Notes under the pieces: model-generated | The model's input: only the letters and a program-made list of their open reading frames with translations | What the model was told of the DNA's origin: nothing | Databases searched by the model: none | Source: Rudaea sp. 3F27F6 | GTDB lineage: Bacteria; Pseudomonadota; Gammaproteobacteria; Xanthomonadales; Rhodanobacteraceae | Assembly (NCBI RefSeq): GCF_005503555.1 | Contig: NZ_SCNG01000002.1 | Location: forward strand, 930,001-994,000 | Reading direction: 5' to 3' | DNA length: 64,000 nucleotides | Program-made: the position numbers and the translations under genes | In this document: piece after piece, positions 8,875-17,500 of the stretch | How the letters are laid out: the number at the start of each line of letters is the position of its first letter | How positions within the stretch are numbered: position 1 is the stretch's first letter

Positions 8875-9486
8875 TCAGCGATGCCGCGTGCGCAATTCCG
8901 CGACGATGTCGGCGAAATCGATTCCGCGCGCGCGCAGCAGGACGAGCAGATGGAAGATCAGGTCGGCCGATTCGCTGCGCAGATCCGATTCGTCCTGGGC
9001 GACCGCGGCGAGCGCGGTCTCGACGCCTTCCTCGCCGACCTTCTGCGCAATGCGGCGCAGGCCGCCTTCAAATAACTTCGTCGTGTAGCTGCCTTGCGGA
9101 CGTTCGCGCTCGCGCGTGGCGACCAGCGCATCGAGCTCGGCGAGAAACGCGAGCGGCGGTTCCGAACCCTCGCCGAAGCAGCTCTGCGTGCCGTTGTGGC
9201 AGGTCGGCCCCTGCGGCTCGGCCTGAATCAGGATCGTGTCGTTGTCGCAGTCGGCGCACAGCGATTTGAGCAACAAGTGGTGGCCAGACATCTCGCCCTT
9301 GGTCCACAGACGCTGCTTGCTGCGGCTATAGAAGGTGACCTTGCCGCTTTGCCGGGTTTGCGCGAGCGCGTCGGCATTCATATAGCCGAGCATCAGCACG
9401 GCACCGCTGCGCCAGTGCTGAATGATCGCAGGCAGCAAGCCGTCACCCTTGCTCCAGTCGAGTTGCAATGATTCCGTATTCGTCAT
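8875..9486 (-). CDS. hisI: Bifunctional phosphoribosyl-AMP cyclohydrolase / phosphoribosyl-ATP pyrophosphatase
   Basis: A 203-residue HisIE fusion catalysing steps 2 and 3 of histidine synthesis. The N-terminal cyclohydrolase (to about residue 115) has the zinc/magnesium site CADCDNDTILIQAE and the later PTCHNG. The C-terminal MazG-like pyrophosphatase has KVGEEGVETALAA and a SADLIFHLLVLL helix. It is the last gene of the his operon, 66 bases after hisF. Length and both active sites are normal. Confidence 0.96.
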   Translation of the reverse strand: MTNTESLQLDWSKGDGLLPAIIQHWRSGAVLMLGYMNADALAQTRQSGKVTFYSRSKQRLWTKGEMSGHHLLLKSLCADCDNDTILIQAEPQGPTCHNGTQSCFGEGSEPPLAFLAELDALVATRERERPQGSYTTKLFEGGLRRIAQKVGEEGVETALAAVAQDESDLRSESADLIFHLLVLLRARGIDFADIVAELRTRHR

Positions 9487-9552
9487 AGTTGCCCTACCCG
9501 GACGCCGCTCCCATCGCTAGCAAGCAACGTTGATCCAAAATTCAATTCGCCT

Positions 9553-10323
9553 CTACGGCCGAATCGCAATCGCTTCGTCGGCCAAGTATTTCTTCAGTTG
9601 CGGTATCGCAATCGAGCCCGAATGGAACACGCTCGCGGCAAGCGCACCGTCGACATCGGCTTCGCGGAACACATCGCGAAAATGCTCGGGCGTACCGGCG
9701 CCGCCCGAGGCGATCAGCGGTACCTTGCAGATCGCACGCGCGGCGCGCAGCTGTTCGATGTCGTAGCCAGCGCGCACGCCGTCCGAGCCCATACAGTTGA
9801 GAACGATTTCGCCGGCGCCCCGTTCCTGGACTTCAGAAACCCAAGATAAAGCGCGGCGCGCAAGCGCGCGGGTCTTCGTCGGATCTCCGGTGTACTGGCG
9901 CACATGCCATTCGCCGTCATCGTCGCGCAGCGAATCGACGCCGACGACGACGCATTGCACACCGAAGGCATCGGCCAATTCATTGACCAGTTCAGGCCGT
10001 TCGAGTGCCGGCGAGTTGACCGAAACCTTGTCCGCACCTGCGTGCAGCACCGCGCGTGCGTCCTCGACGCTGCGGATGCCCCCGGCGACGCAAAACGGAA
10101 TGTCGATCACGCGCGCCACGCGCGCAACCCAGTCGCGATCGACCGAACGGCCCTGCGGACTTGCGGTGATGTCGTAAAACACGAGTTCGTCCGCGCCCTC
10201 GTCGCGGTAGCGGCCGGCAAGATCGACAATGTCGCCCATCTCCACATGGTCGCGGAAACGCACGCCCTTGACGACTTTGCCGTCCCTCACGTCGAGGCAC
10301 GGAATGATTCTGCGCGTCAGCAT
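9553..10323 (-). CDS. hisF: Imidazole glycerol phosphate synthase, cyclase subunit
   Basis: A 256-residue TIM barrel that joins the ammonia made by HisH to PRFAR, giving IGP and AICAR. The catalytic Asp11 is in [14 protein letters not shown], and the phosphate-binding repeats are [11 protein letters not shown] and [12 protein letters not shown] chose the ATG at 10323; the upstream in-frame extension only translates the repeat element between hisF and hisA. Catalytic Asp130 falls in [13 protein letters not shown]. Confidence 0.97.
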   Translation of the reverse strand: MLTRRIIPCLDVRDGKVVKGVRFRDHVEMGDIVDLAGRYRDEGADELVFYDITASPQGRSVDRDWVARVARVIDIPFCVAGGIRSVEDARAVLHAGADKVSVNSPALERPELVNELADAFGVQCVVVGVDSLRDDDGEWHVRQYTGDPTKTRALARRALSWVSEVQERGAGEIVLNCMGSDGVRAGYDIEQLRAARAICKVPLIASGGAGTPEHFRDVFREADVDGALAASVFHSGSIAIPQLKKYLADEAIAIRP

Positions 10324-10344
10324 TGCAACAACCTTCGTTCGTTC

Positions 10345-10439
10345 GTCATTCCAGCGCAAGCTGAAATCCAGCTCTTTCTTGTATTGCTTTTGCAGCGATC
10401 GAAGAGAAAAGGCTGGATTCCAGCTTGCGCTGGAATGAC
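10345..10439. repeat. Inverted-repeat element in the hisA-hisF gap
   Basis: Two 28-bp arms (10345-10372 and 10412-10439) are complementary except for one base, with a 39-base loop. The arms start GTCATTCCAGCGCAAGCTG, typical of chromosomal REP-like repeats. It separates hisA from hisF in an otherwise tight operon and could form a very stable mRNA hairpin. Confidence 0.85.
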
Positions 10440-10459
10440 GGCAAGAGCGTAGCGGCGCA

Positions 10460-11185
10460 TCAACATACAAATGCCTCGGCCAGAGTCAATTTTCCTTCGA
10501 GCAGGCTGCGCCCGAGCACAACACCACCGAGGTTCAGCGCGCGCAACGCCTGCACGTCGGCGGCGCTGCGTACGCCGCCCGAGGCGATCACCGAAAGCTG
10601 CGGCGCGATCTTCGCCAGATGCGCGTAAAGATCGAGATTTGGCCCCGACAGCATGCCGTCGCGGCTGATGTCGGTACAGAGCAGATGACGTGCACCGGCG
10701 ACCGCATAACGCGGGGCCAGTTCGTCGAGCGTGGCTGCGGAATTCTCCGTCCAGCCCGCGCTCGACAGCGTCCAAACGCCGTCGACGAAACGCGTGTCGA
10801 GCGCGATGCAGAGTTTGTCTTCGCCGTGGCGCGCAATCCACTGCTCGACAAGGTCCGGCTCGCGCACCGCGACACTGCCGACGACGACGCGTGCGACGCC
10901 AACGTCGAACAGGCGCTGCACGTTGTCTTCGCTGCGCACGCCACCGCCGGCCTGCACGGCAAGCCGCTCGCTCGCCGCGATCTTTTCGATCACGCGCAGA
11001 TTCTCGAACGTGCCCGAACGCGCGCCGTCGAGATCGACCAGATGCAGCCATTCGGCGCCGGCATCGGCATAGTCGGCAGCGAGCGCCGCCGCATCGAACT
11101 CGTAGCGTGTTTCCTGCGCGTAGTCGCCCTGCTTCAGGCGTACGACGCGGCCGGAACGAAGATCGATGGCGGGGATGATTTTCAT
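10460..11185 (-). CDS. hisA: ProFAR isomerase
   Basis: A 241-residue TIM barrel performing the Amadori isomerisation of ProFAR to PRFAR. The catalytic Asp is in [19 protein letters not shown] and the second in [13 protein letters not shown]; phosphate loops are [10 protein letters not shown] and [11 protein letters not shown]. The ATG at 11185 is chosen because upstream codons lie in a repeat element. Repeat elements flank the gene on both sides, separating it from hisH and hisF. Confidence 0.97.
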   Translation of the reverse strand: MKIIPAIDLRSGRVVRLKQGDYAQETRYEFDAAALAADYADAGAEWLHLVDLDGARSGTFENLRVIEKIAASERLAVQAGGGVRSEDNVQRLFDVGVARVVVGSVAVREPDLVEQWIARHGEDKLCIALDTRFVDGVWTLSSAGWTENSAATLDELAPRYAVAGARHLLCTDISRDGMLSGPNLDLYAHLAKIAPQLSVIASGGVRSAADVQALRALNLGGVVLGRSLLEGKLTLAEAFVC

Positions 11186-11221
11186 ACGATTATCGTTTGT
11201 TCGAAAGAAAGAGCTTTTTTT

Positions 11222-11331
11222 GCCACGGATTACGCGGATAAACACGGATCAAGCAAAAAAATAACTAATAGAGAAAGAATTCCCATCGTATTAGTTGGCT
11301 TTGATCCGTGCTTATCCGTGTAATCCGTGGC
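11222..11331. repeat. Inverted-repeat element in the hisH-hisA gap
   Basis: Two 31-bp arms (11222-11252 and 11301-11331) match as reverse complements with two mismatches around a 48-base A/T-rich loop. The arms contain CCACGGATTACGCGGAT and CCGTGTAATCCGTGG, a repeat type seen in many bacterial chromosomes. It is unrelated in sequence to the element on the other side of hisA. Confidence 0.85.
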
Positions 11332-11343
11332 CAACGATCTTTA

Positions 11344-11937
11344 TCAGAGCGCTATGAAATTCTGCAGCAGCCTCGCCCCGACCGCAGCGGAGCGCTCGGG
11401 ATGGAACTGCGCGCCGTGGAAGTTGCGATGCTGAACCACGGCCGAGAATGCGCCACCGTAGTCGCAGCTTGCGAGCGTCCAGTCACCGACCGGAGCCGCA
11501 TAACTGTGGACGAAGTAAGCGAACGCACCCGCGTCGATGCCGTCCAACAGAGGATGCTGGCGCAGCGGATTCAACGCATTCCAACCCATATGCGGCACGC
11601 GCAAACCGTCGTCCTTCGCGAACAACCGGAGGCGCGCCGGAATCAGCCCCAGACACGGCGTATCGCTTTCCTCCGAATGCTCGAAGAGCAATTGCATACC
11701 GAGGCAGACGCCGAGCACAGGCTGCGTGAGACTGCACACGACATCGACCAGTCCGGTTTCGCGCAGCCGCGCCATACCGGGCGCCGCGGCACCGACGCCG
11801 GGCAGGATCACGTGCGACGCAGCGCGAATTTCCGCTGCGTCGCTCGACAGCGGCGCATCGACGCCGAGGCGTTCGAGCGCATAGCGCACCGAACCGATAT
11901 TGGTGCCGCCCGCATCGATGAGCACCACCTTCGGCAT
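11344..11937 (-). CDS. hisH: Imidazole glycerol phosphate synthase, glutaminase subunit
   Basis: A 197-residue class I glutamine amidotransferase that feeds ammonia to HisF. The triad is visible: Cys in GVCLGMQLLFEHSEE, and His and Glu in GAQFHPERS near the C terminus; the oxyanion strand is LPGVGAAAPGM. Its ATG overlaps the TAA of hisB by one base. Normal length. Confidence 0.97.
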   Translation of the reverse strand: MPKVVLIDAGGTNIGSVRYALERLGVDAPLSSDAAEIRAASHVILPGVGAAAPGMARLRETGLVDVVCSLTQPVLGVCLGMQLLFEHSEESDTPCLGLIPARLRLFAKDDGLRVPHMGWNALNPLRQHPLLDGIDAGAFAYFVHSYAAPVGDWTLASCDYGGAFSAVVQHRNFHGAQFHPERSAAVGARLLQNFIAL

Positions 11938-13058
11938 TACAAGGTCCCCTTCGTGCTCGGCAGCTCCGAGCCTTCGCGGCGCAGCGCGACGCGCAGCGCG
12001 CGTGCGACCGACTTGAAGCAGGCCTCGATCATGTGGTGCGCGTTCTCGCCGCGCACGGCCAGATGCAGATTGGCGCCGAGCGTGTCGCAGAGCGAGCGGA
12101 AGAAATGCGGCACGAGTTCGGTCGGAATGTCGCCGACGCGATCACGCGGGAACGCATTATTTGGAAGCGGGCCGTCGAAGACGAAGTAGGCGCGCCCCGA
12201 AAGATCGAGTGCCGCGCGCGCGATCGTCTCGTCCATTGGTAGAGTGATATCGACGGCCGCTTCGCCGCTCGCCGATTCCGCCGCGGCGCCGTAACGGCCT
12301 ATGCCACGCTTGTCGCCGAGCGCCTGGCGCAGCGCGGTGCCAAGGGCGAGCGCGCAGTCCTCGATCGTATGGTGTTCGTCGATATGCGTATCGCCATCGC
12401 AGTTCAAAGTCAGCGCGAAGCCGCCATGCTTGCCGATCTGTTCGAGCATATGGTCGAAGAAGCCGAGTCCTGTGCGGACTTTCGGTTCGGCTACCCGATC
12501 GAGATCGACCTGCACGGCAATCCGCGTTTCCTTCGTGTTGCGCTCGACCGATGCGCGCCGCGGCGCATCGCAGAGTTCGTGTGCAATCGCGTTCCAGTCC
12601 CATTCCTTCGTATCGAGACGGAAGCAGCGGATGCCGAGGTTGGCGGCAAACTGCGCATCCGTCTCACGGTCGCCGACCATCGCAGAAAACCCACGGCTCC
12701 AACCGTCGTCGGCCAGATAGTGACGCACCAGGCCGATGCCCGGTTTGCGCGTATCGCGGCCTTCGTGAGCGAAGCTAGGATCGATCAGCACCTCGCGGAA
12801 GCGAATCCCCTGCGACGCAAAGATACGCATCATCAACGCGTGCGGACCGTCGAACGTAGCCTGCGGGAAACTGTCGGTGCCGAGCCCGTCCTGGTTCGTG
12901 ATCATCACCAACTCGTAGCCGGCAGCGACGATGCGCGTCAGCGCCGGGATCACGTTGTCGACCAAAGCGAGCTTCTCGTACGCATCGATCTGGTAGTCGG
13001 CTGGCTCGACAATCAGGGTGCCGTCGCGGTCGACAAAGAGAATTTTTCGCTGGCTCAT
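11937..13058 (-). CDS. hisB: Bifunctional histidinol-phosphatase / imidazoleglycerol-phosphate dehydratase
   Basis: A 373-residue fusion. The N-terminal HAD phosphatase (residues 1-165) has [16 protein letters not shown] and VGDRETDAQ. The C-terminal dehydratase has [25 protein letters not shown] and [10 protein letters not shown] for its two-metal site. Odd point: the zinc loop that in E. coli reads CPHxxxxxCxCRKP here reads [14 protein letters not shown], so all four zinc ligands are replaced; this may be lineage-wide. It overlaps hisH and is followed upstream by a 139-base gap to hisC. Confidence 0.96.
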   Translation of the reverse strand: MSQRKILFVDRDGTLIVEPADYQIDAYEKLALVDNVIPALTRIVAAGYELVMITNQDGLGTDSFPQATFDGPHALMMRIFASQGIRFREVLIDPSFAHEGRDTRKPGIGLVRHYLADDGWSRGFSAMVGDRETDAQFAANLGIRCFRLDTKEWDWNAIAHELCDAPRRASVERNTKETRIAVQVDLDRVAEPKVRTGLGFFDHMLEQIGKHGGFALTLNCDGDTHIDEHHTIEDCALALGTALRQALGDKRGIGRYGAAAESASGEAAVDITLPMDETIARAALDLSGRAYFVFDGPLPNNAFPRDRVGDIPTELVPHFFRSLCDTLGANLHLAVRGENAHHMIEACFKSVARALRVALRREGSELPSTKGTL

Positions 13059-13080
13059 GCTGCTACCGACAGATAAATAC

Positions 13081-13101
13081 GTCGCGCGAGCAGCGCGCGA
13101 C
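13081..13101. repeat. Short perfect hairpin in the hisC-hisB gap
   Basis: Arms GTCGCGCG and CGCGCGAC with an AGCAG loop. It lies 23 bases before hisB in the 139-base hisC-hisB gap. That gap could encode a 46-residue basic peptide, but it has no start-site support and I did not call it. Confidence 0.5.
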
Positions 13102-13197
13102 TCCGATTATCTTTTTCGGGCCTCTGCATGGGAAACAAGCCTTCGAGCCGACTCGCTTTCACGCGACGCAACTCGGCAAAATCATTTGGCAAAAACA

Positions 13198-14283
13198 TCA
13201 CGCTGCCTCCTGCCGCAAACCCAAGGCTTCGAGCACGGCCGCGTTCTCCTGCGGCGTACCGACCGTGATGCGCAGACAACCGGCCAGCCCCGGATAGCGG
13301 CTGACGTCGCGCACGACGATGCCGAGCGCGATCAGCACCTTGTATACTTTTTCCGAATCGGCGAAGCGGACGCAGAGAAAATTCGCCGCAGAGAGATATA
13401 CCGCGAGCACTCCGGCCGCGGCCGGCAACGCAGCCGCGAGGCGGCCGCGTTCGTCCAGCAGGATCGCGACGCGTTCCGCGGCCTGCGCGACACCTCTCGC
13501 GGAAAGCGCCTGCAGCGCGGCGTCGATGCACAGCGCGGGCAGTGGATACGGTGCCTGAATGCGGCGCAGCAAGCCGACGATCTCATGGTGCGCGATCAGC
13601 GTGCCGACGCGCGCGCCGGCCAGCGCGTAGGCCTTCGACAAGGTGCGCAGCACGGCGATGTTGTCGTGCCGGGCCAGCAAGGTCGTCGCACTGGCCGCGC
13701 CCTGCGCGAATTCAAGATAAGCCTCGTCGACCACGACCAATGCGCGGTCGCGCAAGGCAACGGCGAGATCCTCGATGCGCGCGAGCGGCACGAGCGCGCC
13801 GGTCGGATTGTTCGGCGTGCAGACGAAGACGAGCTTGGTCGAGTCCGTCACCTTGGCCAGCACGGCCTCCGCATCGAGCCCGAAACCGGCTCCGAGCGGC
13901 GCTTCGACCACCGCCGCGCCCTGCGTACGCGCAGCGACGGCGTACATGCCGAAAGTCGGCGGCGAAACGACGATCGTATCGCGGCCTTCGCTGCAGAATG
14001 CGCGCACGAGCAGGTCGATCGCCTCGTCGCTGCCGCGGCCGAGCAGCAGTTGCTCGGGGACGGCACCGTAGAGTTCGGCGAGCCGCGCTCGCAGCGCCGC
14101 CGGCTGCGGATCGGGGTAACGATTCAGATTCGAGTCGACGCTGCCGGCCGGCGCCCACGGCGACTCGTTGGCGTTCAACATGATCTTCGCATTGCCCGCT
14201 TCCATGCGCGCCGAGGAATACGGCTGCATCGCGAGGATTTCGGGCCGCGCGCGTTCGAGCAGTTTCAATCTTGCCGCACTCAT
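13198..14283 (-). CDS. hisC: Histidinol-phosphate aminotransferase
   Basis: A 361-residue fold-type I PLP enzyme. The PLP lysine is in [15 protein letters not shown]; the PLP ring Asp/Tyr region is [11 protein letters not shown], and the N-terminal cofactor loop is [21 protein letters not shown] and NRYPDPQP match the substrate-binding N terminus. Start overlaps the hisD stop by four bases. Confidence 0.97.
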   Translation of the reverse strand: MSAARLKLLERARPEILAMQPYSSARMEAGNAKIMLNANESPWAPAGSVDSNLNRYPDPQPAALRARLAELYGAVPEQLLLGRGSDEAIDLLVRAFCSEGRDTIVVSPPTFGMYAVAARTQGAAVVEAPLGAGFGLDAEAVLAKVTDSTKLVFVCTPNNPTGALVPLARIEDLAVALRDRALVVVDEAYLEFAQGAASATTLLARHDNIAVLRTLSKAYALAGARVGTLIAHHEIVGLLRRIQAPYPLPALCIDAALQALSARGVAQAAERVAILLDERGRLAAALPAAAGVLAVYLSAANFLCVRFADSEKVYKVLIALGIVVRDVSRYPGLAGCLRITVGTPQENAAVLEALGLRQEAA

Positions 14284-15635
14284 GGCTGCGATTCCAGTTC
14301 GGCTAGGCGCAGGGTGACGGCGCGCTCGTGCGCATCGAGGCGCTCGGCGCGCGCGAGCGTCGCCGCGGACGGCCCGATCGCGCGCAAGCCATCCGCGCTG
14401 AGTTCCTGCACGGTGATCTGCTTGACGAAGCTCGCGACCGAAACGCCGCTCCAGGCACGTGCATAGCCATAGGTCGGCAGAACGTGGTTGGTGCCGCTGC
14501 AGTAATCGCCGACTGCTTCGGGCGACCAGGCACCAAGGAATATCGATCCGGCGTTGACCACGCCGGGCAGCAGCGAGCGCGGTTCGCGCACATTGAGAAT
14601 CAGGTGCTCGGGCGCATAGTCGTTGCTGATCGCGAGCGCCTCAGCCAGCGAATCGACGAGGATCAGATGGCTCTTCGACAAGGCCTTGGAGGCTATTTCC
14701 ACGCGAGTCAGGCGCGCGAGCTGAGCTTGCAGCGCGTCGCGTGCCGCTTCGAGCAGACCGCGCTCGTTCGACAGCAGCAGCACCTGCGAGTCCGCGCCGT
14801 GCTCGGCCTGCGAGAGCAGGTCGGCGGCGACGAACTCGGGATTCGCCGCGGTGTCGGCGATCACCAGCACTTCGGACGGTCCGGCCGGCATGTCGATCGC
14901 CGGCCCGTCGGCCAGGGCCGACACCTGGCGCTTGGCCTCGGTGACGTAGGCGTTGCCGGGCCCGAACAGTTTGTCGCAGGCTGGAACCGATTCGGTGCCG
15001 AACGCCATCGCCGCGATCGCCTGCGCGCCGCCGAGCTTGTACACCCGGCGGATGCCGCACAGCGCGGCGACGTAGAGCACGGCCGCATCGGCGCGCCCGT
15101 CCTTGCCGGCCGGCGTGCACAGCGCGACCTGCGGATTCTGCGCGATCTGCGCAGGCACACCGAGCATCAGCGCGGTCGACGGCAGCGGCGCGCTGCCTGC
15201 GGGCACGTACAGGCCCACGCGCGCGATCGGCCGCGTCACTCTTTCGCAGACCACACCCGGCGCAGTTTCGACCGTCACCGTCTGCGGCGCAGCGGCGCGA
15301 TGAAAGGCTTCGATGCGCGACTTCGCCGCGAGCACCGCCTGCTTCAAGGCCGGATCGAGCGCGGCCTCCGCTTCGGCAAATTCGGCTTCGCTCACAGCGA
15401 AGGTCGTGAGTTCGCAACCATCGTAGCGCCGCGTCAGTGCGCGCAAGGTCGCGTCGCCGTCGGCGCGTACTTGATCGAGAATGCGTGCGACGTTCGCGCC
15501 GAGTTCGGCGCTGGATTCCTGCGCGGGACGGCGTAGTACGGCACGGCGCGCGTCGTCGGCCAGCGCGGCCCATTCGAGTATCGGCCGGGTTGCGGCGCGG
15601 TCGGTCGCGGCCGCGGTGGATGCGATAGCGCTCAT
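14280..15635 (-). CDS. hisD: Histidinol dehydrogenase
   Basis: A 451-residue zinc enzyme making histidine from histidinol in two NAD-dependent oxidations. Seen: the dinucleotide-like region [17 protein letters not shown], zinc/substrate residues in [14 protein letters not shown] and [12 protein letters not shown], and YAPEHLIL. The ATG at 15635 overlaps the hisG stop (ATGA) and gives the normal length; an upstream start would run into hisG. Confidence 0.97.
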   Translation of the reverse strand: MSAIASTAAATDRAATRPILEWAALADDARRAVLRRPAQESSAELGANVARILDQVRADGDATLRALTRRYDGCELTTFAVSEAEFAEAEAALDPALKQAVLAAKSRIEAFHRAAAPQTVTVETAPGVVCERVTRPIARVGLYVPAGSAPLPSTALMLGVPAQIAQNPQVALCTPAGKDGRADAAVLYVAALCGIRRVYKLGGAQAIAAMAFGTESVPACDKLFGPGNAYVTEAKRQVSALADGPAIDMPAGPSEVLVIADTAANPEFVAADLLSQAEHGADSQVLLLSNERGLLEAARDALQAQLARLTRVEIASKALSKSHLILVDSLAEALAISNDYAPEHLILNVREPRSLLPGVVNAGSIFLGAWSPEAVGDYCSGTNHVLPTYGYARAWSGVSVASFVKQITVQELSADGLRAIGPSAATLARAERLDAHERAVTLRLAELESQP

Positions 15636-16546
15636 GCGAGAATTTTCTCCACGGGCAGCACGAGCAATTGGCTGGCGCCGGCACGCTTCATGTCTTCGAG
15701 GTGGGTCCAGGTGATCGCACCGAAGCACACGGCCTGCAGGGCGACCTGGCCCGGGCTGCCTTCGATCGGCAGCAGGGTCGGCGTCTGCGCGTTAGGCAGA
15801 ATGCGCCGGATTGCCTCGATCGAAGAACGCGCGGCGTGCAGCATCACCAGCTTCGATTCGCGCACCTGGATCACGCCGTCGATCCGGCGCAGCAGCAGTT
15901 CGCGCAGTTCGCCGCGTTCGTCGAGCGGCGCTTCCTCGGGACCGGCGACCACCGCCTCGCTGTCGAGCAGGACAATGGCCTCCTTCAACTGATTCGCCGC
16001 GAGCGTCGCCCCGCTCGAAACCAGGTCGCAGATCAAATCGGCCGTGCCGAGGCGCGGCGCGATCTCGACCGAACCGGCGAGAAACACCACCTTGGCCTCG
16101 ACGCCATTGCGCGCCAGCCAATCGCCGGTCAGGGCCGGATACGAAGTGGCGATGCGCAGCCCCTGCAACTGCTGCGGATCGGTGTATTCCATTTCCTGAG
16201 GCACCGCGATCGACAGGCGGCAGCGGCTCGTGTTGAGCGCGCGCAGTTCGACCGCGGGGGTCGCCTCGCCGTTCGCGCGCGATGCGAGCGCCTGCTCGGC
16301 GAGCACGTTGCGACCGACGATACCGAGATCGCAGACGCCCTGCGCGATCAGCCCCGGGATGTCGTCATCGCGCACGAGCAAAAGATCGATCGGCATGCTC
16401 TCGCCGAAGCAGAACAACTTGTCCCTGCTCTGGCGGAACTTGAGGCCGCAGCGCGCGAGCAGATCTTGCGATACGTCGGCCATGCGTCCGGATTTCTGGA
16501 TCGCAATGCGCAGCCGATCGCGATTTTTCATCGTAGTCATCGTCAT
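15632..16546 (-). CDS. hisG: ATP phosphoribosyltransferase (long form)
   Basis: A 304-residue long-form HisG, so no HisZ partner is needed. It joins ATP and PRPP, the committed and histidine-inhibited step. N-terminal [15 protein letters not shown]-binding region near [18 protein letters not shown], and a C-terminal ACT-like regulatory domain (about residues 230-304). Several ATGs start the gene (MTMTTMKNR); the true one may be 16546, 16540 or 16531. It follows the TrpR-family gene by 52 bases. Confidence 0.96.
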   Translation of the reverse strand: MTMTTMKNRDRLRIAIQKSGRMADVSQDLLARCGLKFRQSRDKLFCFGESMPIDLLLVRDDDIPGLIAQGVCDLGIVGRNVLAEQALASRANGEATPAVELRALNTSRCRLSIAVPQEMEYTDPQQLQGLRIATSYPALTGDWLARNGVEAKVVFLAGSVEIAPRLGTADLICDLVSSGATLAANQLKEAIVLLDSEAVVAGPEEAPLDERGELRELLLRRIDGVIQVRESKLVMLHAARSSIEAIRRILPNAQTPTLLPIEGSPGQVALQAVCFGAITWTHLEDMKRAGASQLLVLPVEKILA

Positions 16547-16598
16547 TCACATTCTGTTCGCGAAAAAGATGGGCGAGCCTCCTGCCCGCCCGTCCCGA

Positions 16599-16958
16599 TC
16601 AAGCGGATTTCTTCGCAGTCGTCCCCGCGGGCCGGCCGCGCTTGCGCAGACTCGGCAGTGCATGGCGCTCGACGGCGGCACGATAGCCGCCGTTGCCCTG
16701 GGCGAGGAAGCGCGCGACGCGCCCGATGGTCGTCACGCTGACGCCGGTGCGCTCGTGGATCTCGCGATAGGCCATGCCTTCGAGCAGATACGGCACGACG
16801 CGCCAGCGGTCGATCAGCGCCTCGAGTTCGGCCGGCGTGCACAGATCGCGCAGGAACGAACGCATTTCGCCGAGGCCGCGCATCGCCAGCAACGCACGAC
16901 AAAGGTTGTCCTCGGCCGACTCACTCGTGGTTTCCGCATCGATCTGTTTGCGTTTCAT
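16599..16958 (-). CDS. TrpR/YerC-family repressor at the head of the his operon
   Basis: A 119-residue DNA-binding protein. The TrpR-type helix-turn-helix is clear: LCTPAELEALIDRWRVVPYL, then MAYREIHERTGVSVTTIGRVARFL. The C terminus is basic (RKRGRPAGTTAKK). TrpR-family proteins next to his genes have been called HisR in comparative-genomics work, and its position as first gene before hisG fits a histidine-responsive autorepressor. That role is inferred. A perfect dyad lies 34 bases upstream of its start. Confidence 0.88.
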   Translation of the reverse strand: MKRKQIDAETTSESAEDNLCRALLAMRGLGEMRSFLRDLCTPAELEALIDRWRVVPYLLEGMAYREIHERTGVSVTTIGRVARFLAQGNGGYRAAVERHALPSLRKRGRPAGTTAKKSA

Positions 16959-16992
16959 GCGCGCATGCTAGCAGAGAGGTGCACCGAGATCA

Positions 16993-17014
16993 ATGTAATA
17001 ATGCGCTATTACAT
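16993..17014. promoter_or_regulatory. Candidate operator for the TrpR-family repressor
   Basis: A perfect dyad, ATGTAATA-N6-TATTACAT, in A/T-rich DNA 34 bases before the repressor start and in front of the whole his operon. The arm length and central spacing suit a TrpR-type dimer. Binding is inferred from position and symmetry. Confidence 0.65.
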
Positions 17015-17114
17015 AAACCAATCTGGCAATATCGCATTCGAGGGTTTTGGCGGCCACCGCCCCGATGCCGCGCTCCTTCTCCGCGAGCCACAGCGCCGGC
17101 AGAAAATAGCGCAC

Positions 17115-17163
17115 TTGACAAGGAAAAAGAAGAATGTAATTAATTAGGAAAATTCTTAATTAC
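17115..17163 (+). promoter_or_regulatory. ArsR-gene promoter with overlapping dyad
   Basis: TTGACA at 17115-17120 is a consensus -35; TAATTA at 17137 gives a -10 with a 16-bp spacer. A perfect dyad, GTAATTAA (17136-17143) and TTAATTAC (17156-17163), covers the -10 and start region. It ends 9 bases before the arsR-type ATG, as expected for autorepression. Confidence 0.65.
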
Positions 17164-17172
17164 TTAATTCCG

Positions 17173-17481
17173 ATGGACAAGGTATTCGAAGCACTGGCCT
17201 CGACCGCGCGACGCAAGATCCTCGCCTACGTGAACCAGGGCGAGCTCAGCGCCGGCGAGATCGCCGAACGCTTCGACTTCAGCAAGCCGGCCCTGTCCGG
17301 CCACCTGCGCATCCTCGAAGAAGCCGGACTGATCTCGCGCGAGAAGCGCGGCCAGTACGTCTACTACCGGCTCGTTCCCGACCATCTCGCCAACACCTTG
17401 TATTCGTGGGTCGCCGAAGTCTGCCCGGTCGCGGGCCCGCTGAAGCGCGAAGCCAAGGCGCGCGCACGCAAGAAATCCTGA
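17173..17481 (+). CDS. ArsR-family winged-helix regulator
   Basis: A 102-residue regulator made up almost entirely of the ArsR winged helix: recognition region LSAGEIAERFDFSKPALSGHL, wing EKRGQYVYYRL. The metal-site motif ELCVCDL of arsenic/zinc sensors is absent, so it is closer to the SdpR/BigR-like non-metal type. Followed 19 bases later by the cupin/DUF2867 gene, which it probably controls together with itself through the upstream dyad. The ligand is unknown. Confidence 0.92.
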   Translation: MDKVFEALASTARRKILAYVNQGELSAGEIAERFDFSKPALSGHLRILEEAGLISREKRGQYVYYRLVPDHLANTLYSWVAEVCPVAGPLKREAKARARKKS

Positions 17482-17500
17482 AGCGAAGGAGAACCGTGTC

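Noticed and set aside
13059-13197. A 46-codon basic peptide in the hisC-hisB gap (LRRVKASRLEG region)
   Set aside because: Reading-frame continuation from hisC's shadow with no start-site support. It looks odd enough to note, but not to call.
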